From assembly GCF_003013395.1 (NCBI RefSeq), contig NZ_PXZM01000022.1:62001-126000 (forward strand): 64,000 nucleotides of DNA. The letters are read 5' to 3'. The notes under the pieces are model-generated. The model searched no databases. It was not told where the DNA came from and saw only the letters and a list, made by a program, of their open reading frames with translations. The position numbers and the translations under genes are program-made. This document shows, one piece after another, positions 37,084 to 45,838 of the stretch. Positions within the stretch are counted from its first letter, which is position 1; each line of letters starts with the position of its first letter. Source of the DNA: Brevibacillus fortis (GTDB lineage Bacteria; Bacillota; Bacilli; Brevibacillales; Brevibacillaceae).

Positions 37084-38036
37084 TACTGACCACCCCCGCT
37101 AGCAGGTGGAGCCGGAGGCACAGATGTCTGTGTCTGGCCAGCTGGCTGTTGGGGGATCAAATCACCATTGGGAGCGATTGTAAAGTCTCGTTCCACTACC
37201 ATGACTTCATTCAATTGTGAAAAATCAGCGCTTGGCTGGATGTAAGCGGTTTGAGTCAAGCCATAATCATCTGGTTCTACGCGAACGATATAGCCGATCG
37301 GCAAATTGCGAGGTACAACTCCTCCCAAACCTGATGAAATGACTTGCTGATCTTTTTTAATTGCCTGTCCCCAAGGGATTTTGCGCATGACGAGCAATCT
37401 CTTTTGCGGGTCGTATTCTTCAATGACACCACTAATTGGACGGAACACTGTCTTCCCTTCGACCACTTGCTGCGTCAATATATCCGCTGAAATGTGGTCA
37501 CGTCGTTCGTAGCTCGTCAACAATTCAACGGTAGCCGAAAAATTGGCTACACTTTGTACGCGGCCGATCATCCCTTTGGCTGTAATGACCGCCATATCCT
37601 TCTTGATGCCATGTTTCAGCCCTTTGTCGATCGTGATGACGTTGTTCCATGTATCAGGGTTTCTCGCCACGACTTCCGCATAGCGGAGGCGGTAAGACTT
37701 GAGTGAATCTTTTGCCTGCAACATGTCTCGAAGGCGATCATTCTCAGCCTTGAGCGTGTGCAGTTCAGCACTTAGCTGGGCGTATTGATCCAGCCCTGCC
37801 TTAAGTGCCTTGTTTTCTTCATATACGCCGTACGCTTCTTCAATTTCCTGAAAAAAGCCAGAAACAGCCTGGGCAGGGCGATAGAAAAAGCCCTGCACCA
37901 CGCTGAAGGTATCTTTGAAGAACATTTCTGGCCAGGTCAGGCTAACCCGTTCACGAGAAGTGAAGCCCACGACGGAGATAAGCAGGACCAAGCCTACAAG
38001 TACAATGATAAGCCGCTTATTCCCGAAAAACGACAT
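37083..38036 (-). CDS. mreC: Rod-shape protein MreC
   Basis: A 317-residue bitopic membrane protein: one N-terminal helix (residues 9-25), a coiled coil (about 65-110: ENKALKAGLDQYAQL), then the beta-barrel domain with VIARNPDTW-like and ITIDKGLKHGI motifs. MreC dimerises outside the membrane and regulates PBP2-RodA. The C-terminal 30 residues are proline- and glycine-rich. It follows mreB by 14 bases. Confidence 0.95.
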   Translation of the reverse strand: MSFFGNKRLIIVLVGLVLLISVVGFTSRERVSLTWPEMFFKDTFSVVQGFFYRPAQAVSGFFQEIEEAYGVYEENKALKAGLDQYAQLSAELHTLKAENDRLRDMLQAKDSLKSYRLRYAEVVARNPDTWNNVITIDKGLKHGIKKDMAVITAKGMIGRVQSVANFSATVELLTSYERRDHISADILTQQVVEGKTVFRPISGVIEEYDPQKRLLVMRKIPWGQAIKKDQQVISSGLGGVVPRNLPIGYIVRVEPDDYGLTQTAYIQPSADFSQLNEVMVVERDFTIAPNGDLIPQQPAGQTQTSVPPAPPASGGGQ

Positions 38037-38050
38037 GCCCTACCCTCCGT

Positions 38051-39094
38051 TTATTTACCCCGTTTTAGTCGGGAAGAGGTGATGCCTTGCTTGGATTTGA
38101 ACAGATGAATGTTCTCCAATGCACGACCTGTTCCAATCGCTACGCAATCCAGTGCGTTTTCCGCGACATGCACGGGCATACCCGTTTCCTTAGCTAACAG
38201 GCGATCCATGTTACGCAAGAGCGCACCACCGCCTGTGAGTACAATTCCACGATCCATGATGTCCGCCGCGAGCTCAGGCGGGCTTTTTTCGAGTGTTACC
38301 TTCACCGCTTCCACGATAGCAGAAATGGTTTCCGCCAATGCTTCGGCAATTTCTGTGCTGCTTACCGAGAGCGTTTTTGGCAATCCGGTTACAAGGTCAC
38401 GACCGCGAATGTCAACGTTTTCGACCTCATCAGGAGCAATCGCAGAGCCGATCTCGAGCTTCAAGGTTTCTGCTGTCCGTTCCCCGATCATCAAGTTGTA
38501 ACGGCGCTTGATGTACTGAATGATCGCCTCGTCCATCTCATCCCCGGCCACACGAATAGAGCGGGATGTAACAATCCCTCCGAGCGAAATGATTGCAACT
38601 TCTGTTGTACCGCCGCCAATGTCAACGACCATACTTCCAGTCGGTTCCCATACTGGCAAGTCTGCACCGATCGCTGCTGCAAACGGCTCTTCAATCGTAT
38701 GTGCTTCCTTCGCCCCAGCCTGTTTCGTAGCGTCTTCGACTGCGCGCTTTTCCACCGCAGTAATGCCGGAAGGTACACAAACCATTACGTTAGGACGACG
38801 TGTAAACAGACCTTGATTTTTTTGTGCTTGATTGATGAAATAGCGCATCATCGTCGCAGTCGTATCAAAGTCAGCGATAACCCCGTCTTTCATTGGACGA
38901 ACCGCTACGATATTACCTGGCGTACGACCAATCATACTTTTCGCTGCATTCCCTACTGCTTCAATGGAATTGTTATTGGTACGAATCGCTACTACAGAAG
39001 GCTCACGCACCACAATTCCTTTGCCCTTCACAAAAACAAGTGTATTGGCAGTGCCGAGGTCAATCCCCAAGTCACGTGTAAATCCACCAAACAT
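38051..39094 (-). CDS. mreB: Actin-like rod-shape protein MreB
   Basis: A 347-residue bacterial actin that orients elongation complexes. Nucleotide-binding motifs are present: [11 protein letters not shown] (phosphate 1), [14 protein letters not shown] (phosphate 2) and [11 protein letters not shown] (adenosine). The ATG at 39094 lies 7 bases after GGAAGGAG; the longer frame adds 12 unlike residues. First of mreB-mreC-mreD-PBP2. Confidence 0.97.
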   Translation of the reverse strand: MFGGFTRDLGIDLGTANTLVFVKGKGIVVREPSVVAIRTNNNSIEAVGNAAKSMIGRTPGNIVAVRPMKDGVIADFDTTATMMRYFINQAQKNQGLFTRRPNVMVCVPSGITAVEKRAVEDATKQAGAKEAHTIEEPFAAAIGADLPVWEPTGSMVVDIGGGTTEVAIISLGGIVTSRSIRVAGDEMDEAIIQYIKRRYNLMIGERTAETLKLEIGSAIAPDEVENVDIRGRDLVTGLPKTLSVSSTEIAEALAETISAIVEAVKVTLEKSPPELAADIMDRGIVLTGGGALLRNMDRLLAKETGMPVHVAENALDCVAIGTGRALENIHLFKSKQGITSSRLKRGK

Positions 39095-39212
39095 AAAAAA
39101 ACTCCTTCCAAATATTAATCCATTTGACAAGCATAAGAAAACCTCTATCGAGGTCTCTCCAAGGTAGAGCGACCGCGTTTTTGTGGAAGGTTTTCATGCG
39201 CACAAAAACATG

Positions 39213-39911
39213 TTACAAGTACCCTTGCTCTTTGAGACTCACGTACTTGCCTTCCCCGATAATAACATGATCCAACAATGAAATCCCCACCAGTTCACCA
39301 GCGTCACGCAATGTATGCGTAATCGCGATGTCTTCCCTGCTAGGTGTCGGATCGCCGCTCGGATGGTTATGTAGGCATATCACCGATGCGCTGCTACGAC
39401 GGATCGCTTCTTTAAAGACTTCTCTCGGGTGTACGATGGAAGCGTCCAGACTGCCTACGAAAATCGTCTGCTTGCCAATCACGTGGTTCTTGGTATTCAG
39501 AAAGAGACAGACAAAATGTTCCTGTGTCAAATGAGCAAGCTCTGGCGACATCAAATCAGCTACGTCCCGTGGTAAACGGATAGAAGCCCTATATTCTCGA
39601 GGCACTCCCATCAATCTACGCCCAAGCTCAAACGCAGCATGCAATTCAATCGCTTTGACTGGACCAATTCCTTTTAGCTCCGTTAACTCAGCATGAGAGG
39701 CTTGGGCTAAACCACGCAGGTCTCCAAACCTGGCTAACAAGCGCTGAGCCAGCTGATGAGCCGTCTCTTGTTCCCTGCCTGTCCGCAGTAAAATGGCAAG
39801 AAGTTCAGTATCAGACAGATGGACCGCTCCTTCGCGAAGCAGTCGTTCACGTGGACGGTCATAGTAAGGGACGTTTTTCAACAGCGTTTTGTTACAGGTA
39901 TTTGTTGCCAT
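39213..39911 (-). CDS. radC: JAB-domain protein RadC
   Basis: A 232-residue RadC-family protein with an N-terminal helix-hairpin-helix (LTELKGIGPVKAIEL) and a C-terminal JAB/MPN metalloprotease-like domain with HNHPSGD. Despite its name its repair role is disputed. I place the start at the ATG at 39911, 10 bases after GGAGG, matching the family length; the frame stays open 33 codons further up. It lies between maf and mreB, as in B. subtilis. Confidence 0.93.
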   Translation of the reverse strand: MATNTCNKTLLKNVPYYDRPRERLLREGAVHLSDTELLAILLRTGREQETAHQLAQRLLARFGDLRGLAQASHAELTELKGIGPVKAIELHAAFELGRRLMGVPREYRASIRLPRDVADLMSPELAHLTQEHFVCLFLNTKNHVIGKQTIFVGSLDASIVHPREVFKEAIRRSSASVICLHNHPSGDPTPSREDIAITHTLRDAGELVGISLLDHVIIGEGKYVSLKEQGYL

Positions 39912-40012
39912 TTTATAACCGCCTCCAGCCATATTCACATTTTCGAAAACGGCTGACATGGAGATGTTCATGAGGCGTATGGCCGTCGTCGCTTGCTTCA
40001 AGCATGACAACT

Positions 40013-40600
40013 TTACAATATTGGCATCCCAAAACGTGTCAAAAGGGTAGATGTCAGGCCTAACGGAAGACCAACAACAGTGAAGTAGTCTCCGGTTATT
40101 CCTTCTACGATCGTGGCTCCAATACCCTGAATGGCGTATGAGCCCGCTTTGTCCATCGGCTCACCTGTCGCAATGTACGACTTGATTTCTTGCTCCGTTA
40201 AAGCTCGAATTCTTACGTGTGTTAGACTATGAGAGACTTCCGCACGGCCTGTCTCCACATCTATCAAGGCGACTCCACTATAAACGGTATGCTCTTGCCT
40301 CTGGAGCATGGACAACATGCGATATGCGTCCATTTCGTCAACGGGCTTGCCCAATATTTGGCCATCAAGAACGACTACCGTATCAGATCCTAAAACGACG
40401 CCTTCCGTCAAGCGAGAAGCCACTTCCTTGGCCTTGCGCAAAGACAATTCTTCTACTACTTCCCTCGCAGATAAATGCTCTGCTGTCGTCTCATCTACAT
40501 CACTGGTGATGATGGTAAATGATAAGCCTAAAGTTTGCAGAAGCTCCCTTCGACGCGGCGAAGATGAAGCCAGAATGAGAGAAACATTTTTTTTCGTCAT
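40013..40600 (-). CDS. maf: Maf nucleotide pyrophosphatase
   Basis: A 195-residue Maf/HAM1-like pyrophosphatase that hydrolyses non-canonical or dTTP/UTP nucleotides; overproduction blocks septation in Bacillus. It begins with LILASSSPRRRELL and has VLGSDTVVVLDG and SYAIQGIG with the conserved active-site residues. It follows the DUF4321 gene by 8 bases. Confidence 0.95.
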   Translation of the reverse strand: MTKKNVSLILASSSPRRRELLQTLGLSFTIITSDVDETTAEHLSAREVVEELSLRKAKEVASRLTEGVVLGSDTVVVLDGQILGKPVDEMDAYRMLSMLQRQEHTVYSGVALIDVETGRAEVSHSLTHVRIRALTEQEIKSYIATGEPMDKAGSYAIQGIGATIVEGITGDYFTVVGLPLGLTSTLLTRFGMPIL

Positions 40601-40608
40601 TTTTCAAC

Positions 40609-40848
40609 CTACTTTATTCGTCGATGTATCCAAAATGCGAGGGCTAAGCCTCCGATACTGGCTAGATTTAGTTTTACCTGAAAGTTCAGTTCGTACTTCA
40701 AAATTTCTAAATCTGCCGCAGGCGACCAAGTAATCACTTTGCTCTTGGTCAAAAAAGGTAGCCAGGGACTCAAAATCTCCCCGATAATGCTGCCAAACAA
40801 AAGTCCACTCACCAACAGAAACACGAGAATAAGCGTTTCTTTCCCCAT
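40609..40848 (-). CDS. DUF4321 membrane protein
   Basis: A 79-residue protein with two membrane helices (about residues 4-24 and 58-74) and FGSIIGEILSPWLPFL, typical of DUF4321, of unknown function and often beside maf. The ATG at 40848 is 8 bases after GGGAG; a longer upstream frame has no such site. Confidence 0.75.
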   Translation of the reverse strand: MGKETLILVFLLVSGLLFGSIIGEILSPWLPFLTKSKVITWSPAADLEILKYELNFQVKLNLASIGGLALAFWIHRRIK

Positions 40849-40956
40849 TTTCCCAACTCCCTTTTTATAAGGGATTCTCTTTTTGCCAAACATAAGTTTA
40901 GCAAATGGGGAGAAGCGAAACAATCCCTGATTGCTCTTGGTAGTTACTGTATAGAA

Positions 40957-40993
40957 AGAAAAGGCCTCCTGCAAGAAAACCTTGCGGAAGACC
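40957..40993 (-). terminator. Terminator after spoIIB
   Basis: Minus strand GGTCTTCCGCAAG pairs with CTTGCAGGAGGCC around GTTTT, then TTTTCTTTC. Confidence 0.8.
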
Positions 40994-41007
40994 ATATAAA
41001 CATGCAT

Positions 41008-42300
41008 TTATGTGGATGAACCTGCATTTTGAATCCAGCTCGCGTAGCTCTCGAAAAAGGCAAGGATACCTGCCTGTACCTGCCACGCATAGGATTCGGC
41101 GCTTTCCACCTTTTTGCCTGCGCTTGCTTCTGCCATTTTGTCCCTGGCTGCCAACGCTTGATTCACCCCATTTACCATCCCATCTAATAATGGCTTCCAG
41201 GCTTCCTTTCCTTCAATACGGCGGCTTTCCTCCAAAAATTGGCGATGAATTTCTTTTAATTCTGCCGTTTCTTTTGCCGTTGGCGAAAGTTGACCGGTCG
41301 TTATTATCAGCCCTGATTGTGCTGAAAGTGTTTGGATGAGTTTGACTCCGTGGGTGAAAAAGGCATTGACGTTAGGGTCAGCGGATGCGTTGGCAGCTTT
41401 TCCGACAGGGACAGACCCTTCAAAAGCGGGAAAGGAAAATTCTTTGACGTATATGTCCATGCCTTTGTTTTTCAGGCTGGCGGCAAAGCCAAGCACAGCA
41501 TCTCTTGTCGGAGCAGCGGCGGCGAACATGTACTGCTTGCTTGCGTCCTTATAAAGCAGATGAGGAATGCCGGCTTTCTCCAACGGCTCCACAGCTGTTT
41601 GCGGCGATGCATCCGGCTGGAATACACCTGCTTGTGCGACATACATGTTTATGGCTGGCAGTTGTAAAGCTACCTCTTTTAGACCTACTGCGCTACCATT
41701 CGCCTGCGCACCTTGCGTTTGCTGACTTTCATCAGCCAGAGTGGGACCTGCCACGCCATTTTTCACGTTCGCTTGTTCAGTGCCTGCACCGGGCGAAGTC
41801 AACGTCTGAACCGTATCACTCAGAACATTTCCGTAAGACTCGGAAAACTCCTTCTGGGAGAAGACCGTCAAAACAAGAAATCCGAACAAGAGGCCAATTG
41901 CTATAGCCCCACCTGTTGTTAAAGTCGTGCGCCAAAAGGACCCCTTTGGCCATAACGCCGCGAGTCGACTACCCGGGCTATTCCGGTATTCCTTCTCTTC
42001 GGTATCGTCGAACGAATAATCGGATTCATAGGAGTCGTTTGCCGTCTGATCGAATTCAATGTTTGGCTTCGTTTCTCTCGCGACAGCTCCACGTAGCTGC
42101 ATCATCCGTTCCCATGCTTCGTTGCCCTTCTCCTTAAAAGGGTCAGTAAACGGCAAGGGAGGAGCCTGAAAGCGAATACGTGGCGTGTCATCCTTTGGAG
42201 TGCGTTTTTTACTTGCTTCCTTTGAGATGTCGTCCCGCTTTTCATCCCAGAACCTTCCGTTCATTTTGACAGTCACACGATTTTTATTTTGTCCGCTCAT
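41008..42300 (-). CDS. spoIIB: SPOR-domain sporulation protein SpoIIB-like
   Basis: A 430-residue bitopic protein: a charged cytoplasmic N-terminus (KNRVTVKMNGRFWDEKR), one membrane helix (about residues 129-150), a low-complexity linker, then a SPOR-like domain (about 215-295, MYVAQAGVFQ) and a helical C-terminal region. This layout and position next to comC and maf identify SpoIIB, which localises to the septum and helps engulfment through peptidoglycan binding. AGGAGGG precedes the ATG. Confidence 0.75.
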   Translation of the reverse strand: MSGQNKNRVTVKMNGRFWDEKRDDISKEASKKRTPKDDTPRIRFQAPPLPFTDPFKEKGNEAWERMMQLRGAVARETKPNIEFDQTANDSYESDYSFDDTEEKEYRNSPGSRLAALWPKGSFWRTTLTTGGAIAIGLLFGFLVLTVFSQKEFSESYGNVLSDTVQTLTSPGAGTEQANVKNGVAGPTLADESQQTQGAQANGSAVGLKEVALQLPAINMYVAQAGVFQPDASPQTAVEPLEKAGIPHLLYKDASKQYMFAAAAPTRDAVLGFAASLKNKGMDIYVKEFSFPAFEGSVPVGKAANASADPNVNAFFTHGVKLIQTLSAQSGLIITTGQLSPTAKETAELKEIHRQFLEESRRIEGKEAWKPLLDGMVNGVNQALAARDKMAEASAGKKVESAESYAWQVQAGILAFFESYASWIQNAGSST

Positions 42301-42417
42301 ACGCTTGCCCTCCTAGTCACAGGCTCTTTGTACTAGCATACGTTTCGGTCGGACGGGTTATGACTTCTATCTAGTGATTCTATCGAATTTGTTTCTACTA
42401 CGGTTCCTCTTGCAATT

Positions 42418-42852
42418 TCAATAGGTATCGCTCATATACAAAATGACAGCTAACCCAAACGTTACAAAAGGCGCAAACGGCACTTCGCCTTCTATACTTA
42501 CTTTTCGCATCAGCAACAAAGCGAGAGAGACGAGCAAAGCTGCCATGCTCGCAATCGTAAGAACGACTACAAAATCGCGGACCCCAAGTCCATAGCATAC
42601 TAGGGCGAGCAGTTTCACATCCCCCATACCAAGCGCAAGCGGCCTGTGCCAGCTGATCCATCCAAATACCAATAAACAGAGAATCGCAAAGAGTCCAGCT
42701 ATCAGCCATTCCATCGGCGAAGAGAGAATGAGCTCCAGAAGAGAGATCAGTACAAACCCTGCACCTAATGCCCGATTGGGTATGCGTCTATGGCGAAAAT
42801 CTATCCACGAGAGGTAAAGGCAGAGCCCGAATAATATCACAGCGTTTGCCAT
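42418..42852 (-). CDS. A24 prepilin peptidase lacking the methylase domain (ComC-like)
   Basis: A 144-residue membrane protein with about five helices. The two catalytic aspartates of A24 peptidases are seen: one in LSWIDFRHRRIPN (Asp18) and one in GMGDVKLLAL. The N-terminal cysteine-containing methyltransferase region of ComC/PilD (about 100 residues) is absent, so the enzyme should cut prepilin leaders but not N-methylate. Its position beside spoIIB is that of comC in B. subtilis, so it may process competence pseudopilins. GGGGGAAG precedes the ATG. Confidence 0.8.
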   Translation of the reverse strand: MANAVILFGLCLYLSWIDFRHRRIPNRALGAGFVLISLLELILSSPMEWLIAGLFAILCLLVFGWISWHRPLALGMGDVKLLALVCYGLGVRDFVVVLTIASMAALLVSLALLLMRKVSIEGEVPFAPFVTFGLAVILYMSDTY

Positions 42853-42906
42853 TGCTTCTTCCCCCAGTCGAAAACTGTCTTTAAGAATACGTTTCTTTCC
42901 TGGGAC

Positions 42907-42938
42907 AAAAAAACTGCCCAGAACGGATCTGGACAGCC
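42907..42938 (-). terminator. Terminator of fabH
   Basis: Minus strand CTGTCCAGA and TCTGGGCAG pair (one G-U) and are followed by TTTTTTTG. Confidence 0.85.
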
Positions 42939-42958
42939 TCTCGATTTACAAGCATCTT

Positions 42959-43951
42959 TTACGGATTCCAAGTGAACAAAAGGCCAGCGTGGACGAGACC
43001 ACCGCCAAACCCATACATCAGGATCGTATCCCCTGCTTTTACTTTACCTTCCTTGATCCCCAAGGCGAGCGACAATGGTATGGTAGCCGCTGATGTATTG
43101 CCGTAGTGTGTCAGACTGTACAATGTCTGATCGAGAGGGAACTCACTCTTCTCGCATATGGATTCGATCATGCGTAAATTGGCACTGTGCGGGATGAACC
43201 AGTCGACATCTTCGAGCGTTTTGCCCGCCCGGCTCACTACCTCCTGCATCCCCTTTGGAACAGTTGTTACTGCCCATTTGTACACTTCTCTCCCGTTTTG
43301 GACCATGCATCCGTTCCCGCTCAATTCTCGTCCGTCCATATGTGTTGACAAGCCCGATCGGTATACATGAATCCCTCCGTCTCCCTTTGAGCCTAAATAG
43401 GCGGACAAAAAACCGGGAGCTGTAGAATCCTGCTCAACCAGCACCGCACCCGCTCCATCCCCAAATAGGATACACGTCGTACGATCCGTATAATCGGTTA
43501 CTTTTGTTAACGTTTCTGCACCTACTACCAACACTTTGCGATGCAAACCAGAGGTGATGAGCGCATTTGCCATATGGAGCGCATACGTAAATCCTGCACA
43601 GGTAGCGGAGAGGTCCATTGCTCCGGCCTGCTCGACTTGAAAATGCGCCTGGATTTGGCTTGCGACACTTGGAAATGGATAGTCTGGCGTACTGGTCGCG
43701 ACCAAAATCATATCGACATCGCGGACATCTTTTTCATAATTTGCGATCATATCGTGGATCGCAGCGATGGCCAGATCACTGGTAAATTCATCTTCCCTTG
43801 CCATACGGCGCTCATGAATACCCGTTCGTTGTAAAATCCACTCATTCGATGTCTCCACTAGCTTTTCCATATCTTCATTGGTAAGAACGCGACTCGGCAC
43901 ATACGTTCCGATAGCGGTAATCCGCGATTTGAAGGGGCTAGCATTTGTCAT
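42959..43951 (-). CDS. fabH: 3-oxoacyl-ACP synthase III
   Basis: A 330-residue FabH, which starts fatty-acid chains by joining acyl-CoA to malonyl-ACP. The Cys-His-Asn triad is present: SATCAGF, IPHSANLRM and HYGNTSAAT. The ATG at 43951 follows AAGGTGAT; a GTG at 43972 would add 7 residues over the ribosome binding site. A FapR-like operator lies about 50 bases upstream, so it is likely switched by malonyl-CoA, as in Bacillus. Branched-chain starter preference is expected but not shown by sequence. Confidence 0.94.
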   Translation of the reverse strand: MTNASPFKSRITAIGTYVPSRVLTNEDMEKLVETSNEWILQRTGIHERRMAREDEFTSDLAIAAIHDMIANYEKDVRDVDMILVATSTPDYPFPSVASQIQAHFQVEQAGAMDLSATCAGFTYALHMANALITSGLHRKVLVVGAETLTKVTDYTDRTTCILFGDGAGAVLVEQDSTAPGFLSAYLGSKGDGGIHVYRSGLSTHMDGRELSGNGCMVQNGREVYKWAVTTVPKGMQEVVSRAGKTLEDVDWFIPHSANLRMIESICEKSEFPLDQTLYSLTHYGNTSAATIPLSLALGIKEGKVKAGDTILMYGFGGGLVHAGLLFTWNP

Positions 43952-43984
43952 GATCAGATCATCACCTTCCACTTTTATGATCTG

Positions 43985-43990
43985 ATTATA
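43985..43990 (-). promoter_or_regulatory. -10 box of fabH promoter
   Basis: TATAAT on the minus strand 34 bases before the fabH start. No clear -35 is seen at 17 bases; the region where it should be is covered by the FapR-like operator. Confidence 0.45.
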
Positions 43991-43999
43991 ACACTAGAT

Positions 44000-44018
44000 A
44001 TTAGTATCTGGTACTAAT
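44000..44018. promoter_or_regulatory. Candidate FapR operator of fabH
   Basis: ATTAGTATCTGGTACTAAT is a near-perfect match to the FapR inverted repeat (TTAGTACC with GGTACTAA-type half sites). It overlaps the presumed -35 region. FapR represses fatty-acid genes until malonyl-CoA binds it. Confidence 0.7.
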
Positions 44019-44030
44019 TTTTCGTAATTA

Positions 44031-44329
44031 AAAACTTAGGAAGGGGGGTTCTGGTTTGAGTCAACATAGTGGAGGAGAAGAAAAAGCACAGTTCTCTTCG
44101 ACTCTGACACGCCAGCATGGGGGATTCACTGGCCGTCTCCACTTCCAAAAGGGGACCGTCGATCCAAAGCCACCCTACGGGCGGAAGTTTCTCAGAGGAG
44201 AAGTGTTCGACAAGCGTGGTCCCCTTTTGGAAGTTCCGACTGAGGGGGCGTTGTCAAGGTCTACGAGCCCTGTGCTTTTTCTTCTCACCAGCTTTTTGAG
44301 TACGGCGCTACTTTCTAAAACTTAGGAAG
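44031..44329. repeat. Nested palindromic element with flanking 13-bp direct repeats
   Basis: Two copies of AAAACTTAGGAAG (44031-44043 and 44317-44329) flank 273 bases. Inside, GAGAAGAAAAAGCACAG (44075-44091) pairs perfectly with 44270-44286, and ACTTCCAAAAGGGGACC (44141-44157) pairs perfectly with 44218-44234. The apical 60 bases have GTCGA/TCGAC pairing plus two hairpins (CCACCC/GGGCGG and AGTTTCTC/GAGAAGT), giving a cloverleaf-like top; a side hairpin GCCAG/CTGGC sits on one arm. No plausible protein is encoded; the 89-codon plus-strand frame follows the palindrome. It looks like a MITE or a structured RNA gene; I do not recognise it. Confidence 0.65.
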
Positions 44330-44397
44330 ATCTTAGCAGTATTAACACAAGCCTTTGGCATAGCTTTTTTGAGATAGGTATTATCTTCAATTAATAT

Positions 44398-44431
44398 AAA
44401 AAGACTTGAAACCCGTAGGCTCCAAGTCTTC
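44398..44431 (-). terminator. Terminator of murC
   Basis: Minus strand AAGACTTGGA pairs with TTCAAGTCTT, followed by TTTATA, 16 bases after the murC stop. Confidence 0.8.
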
Positions 44432-44446
44432 ATATGTCGCTATCCG

Positions 44447-45838
44447 TTATTTTTCTAGCTTTTCAGCCAGCCAGTAAGCGGATTTCCAAATATCTCCTGC
44501 ACCCATTGTCAACACTAGATCGCCCTCTTGCAATCCTTGGAAGACATGCTCCTGCATTTGTTCTTTCGTCGGAATGTACTGTGCTCGCGGGTGACTGTTC
44601 GTGCGGATTTTTTGCACCAACACCTCGGAGGTAACACCTTCGATTTTTTCTTCTCCCGCTGGAGAATAGATATCCGTGATAATCACTTCGTCTGCTTCTG
44701 CAAAGGCACGACTGAATTCATCCATGAGGAAATACGTGCGTGTGTAGCGTTGTGGTTGAAACACAGCGATCACGCGTCGGCCTGATGCCCGGGCACCACT
44801 CAGTGTAGCGATAATTTCCGTAGGGTGATGTGCGTAGTCGTCTACGACCAGAACGCCTTGTGCATCCCCGATAATTTGAAATCTGCGCTTGGCGCCGCTA
44901 AACGTAGACAGTGCCTGTGCAATTTTTTCAAAGGAAAGGCCTGTATCCAGGCAAACGATGATCGCAGCCAGTGCATTTGCAATATTATGCTTGCCTGGGA
45001 CTGCGAGGCACAATTCACCCAAAAGCTCATCCTTGTGATAAATCTGACACGTGCTGCAACGATCCCCACATTCAATCGATGTGGCAGAAAACTGAGCTTG
45101 TGCCACAAAATTCGGATCGACTGCATACGTCACAACCGTTTTTTCAACGGATGGCATGACTTCTCGCACATGTGAATCATCGATGCACAAGATCGCTTTT
45201 CCATCTGGTTTGAGATGACTCAAGAACTGGACGTACGCCTGTTTCAAATTGTTGAAGTCGCCATCGAAATGCTCCAAGTGATCTGGTTCGATGCTCGTCA
45301 CAATTTCATACATCGGTCTGTATTCCAAAAAGGAACCGTCGCTCTCGTCTGCCTCGGCAATGACATACTCACTGGTACCTGCCTTTGCGTTGGTTCCAGC
45401 ACTCATCAATTCACCGCCGATGATGAAAGTCGGGTCTACACCGCACTCTTCCAGCACATGAGAGATCATCGATGTCGTGGTCGTCTTGCCGTGTGCTCCG
45501 GCTACTGCTACTCCTGTGCGTTCGTTCAATATGAGAGCAAGCATTTGGGAACGGTGCATGACCGGGATTCCTAATGTTTGACCTGCGATCACCTCAGGAT
45601 TGTCTTTGGAAATACTGGTGGAGTATACGATGCTGTCTGCTCCCTCCACGTGGGCAGCATTATGGCCAATATGAATGACCGCCCCTCTTGCTTCCAGCTT
45701 TTTCGCCAAATCGTTCATGGCGACATCCGAGCCGGTTACCTTGTATCCAAGGTCGATCAAGACGCGGGCAATGGCACTCATGCCATAACCGCCGATGCCC
45801 ACAAAGTGGACGTGTTGGGCCTGATCCACCCTATTCAC
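44447..45838 (-). CDS. murC: UDP-N-acetylmuramate--L-alanine ligase
   Basis: A 463-residue Mur ligase that adds L-alanine to UDP-MurNAc, the first peptide step of peptidoglycan. The N-terminal Rossmann loop is [10 protein letters not shown], the ATP loop [11 protein letters not shown], with the HHP motif in [10 protein letters not shown]. The GTG start overlaps the folC end by 8 bases, so it follows folC on one transcript. Confidence 0.97.
   Translation of the reverse strand: MNRVDQAQHVHFVGIGGYGMSAIARVLIDLGYKVTGSDVAMNDLAKKLEARGAVIHIGHNAAHVEGADSIVYSTSISKDNPEVIAGQTLGIPVMHRSQMLALILNERTGVAVAGAHGKTTTTSMISHVLEECGVDPTFIIGGELMSAGTNAKAGTSEYVIAEADESDGSFLEYRPMYEIVTSIEPDHLEHFDGDFNNLKQAYVQFLSHLKPDGKAILCIDDSHVREVMPSVEKTVVTYAVDPNFVAQAQFSATSIECGDRCSTCQIYHKDELLGELCLAVPGKHNIANALAAIIVCLDTGLSFEKIAQALSTFSGAKRRFQIIGDAQGVLVVDDYAHHPTEIIATLSGARASGRRVIAVFQPQRYTRTYFLMDEFSRAFAEADEVIITDIYSPAGEEKIEGVTSEVLVQKIRTNSHPRAQYIPTKEQMQEHVFQGLQEGDLVLTMGAGDIWKSAYWLAEKLEK

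Noticed and set aside
39095..39212. Terminator between radC and mreB
   Set aside because: ACCTC-GATA-GAGGT followed by TTTCTT is short (5 bp) and competes with other pairings (CTCTACC/GGAGAG); too weak to list as a feature.
44056..44325. 89-codon plus-strand frame inside the palindromic element
   Set aside because: Its reading frame follows both halves of the inverted repeats, a GTG/ATG-less or TTG-type start lacks a good ribosome binding site, and the product has no protein-like pattern.
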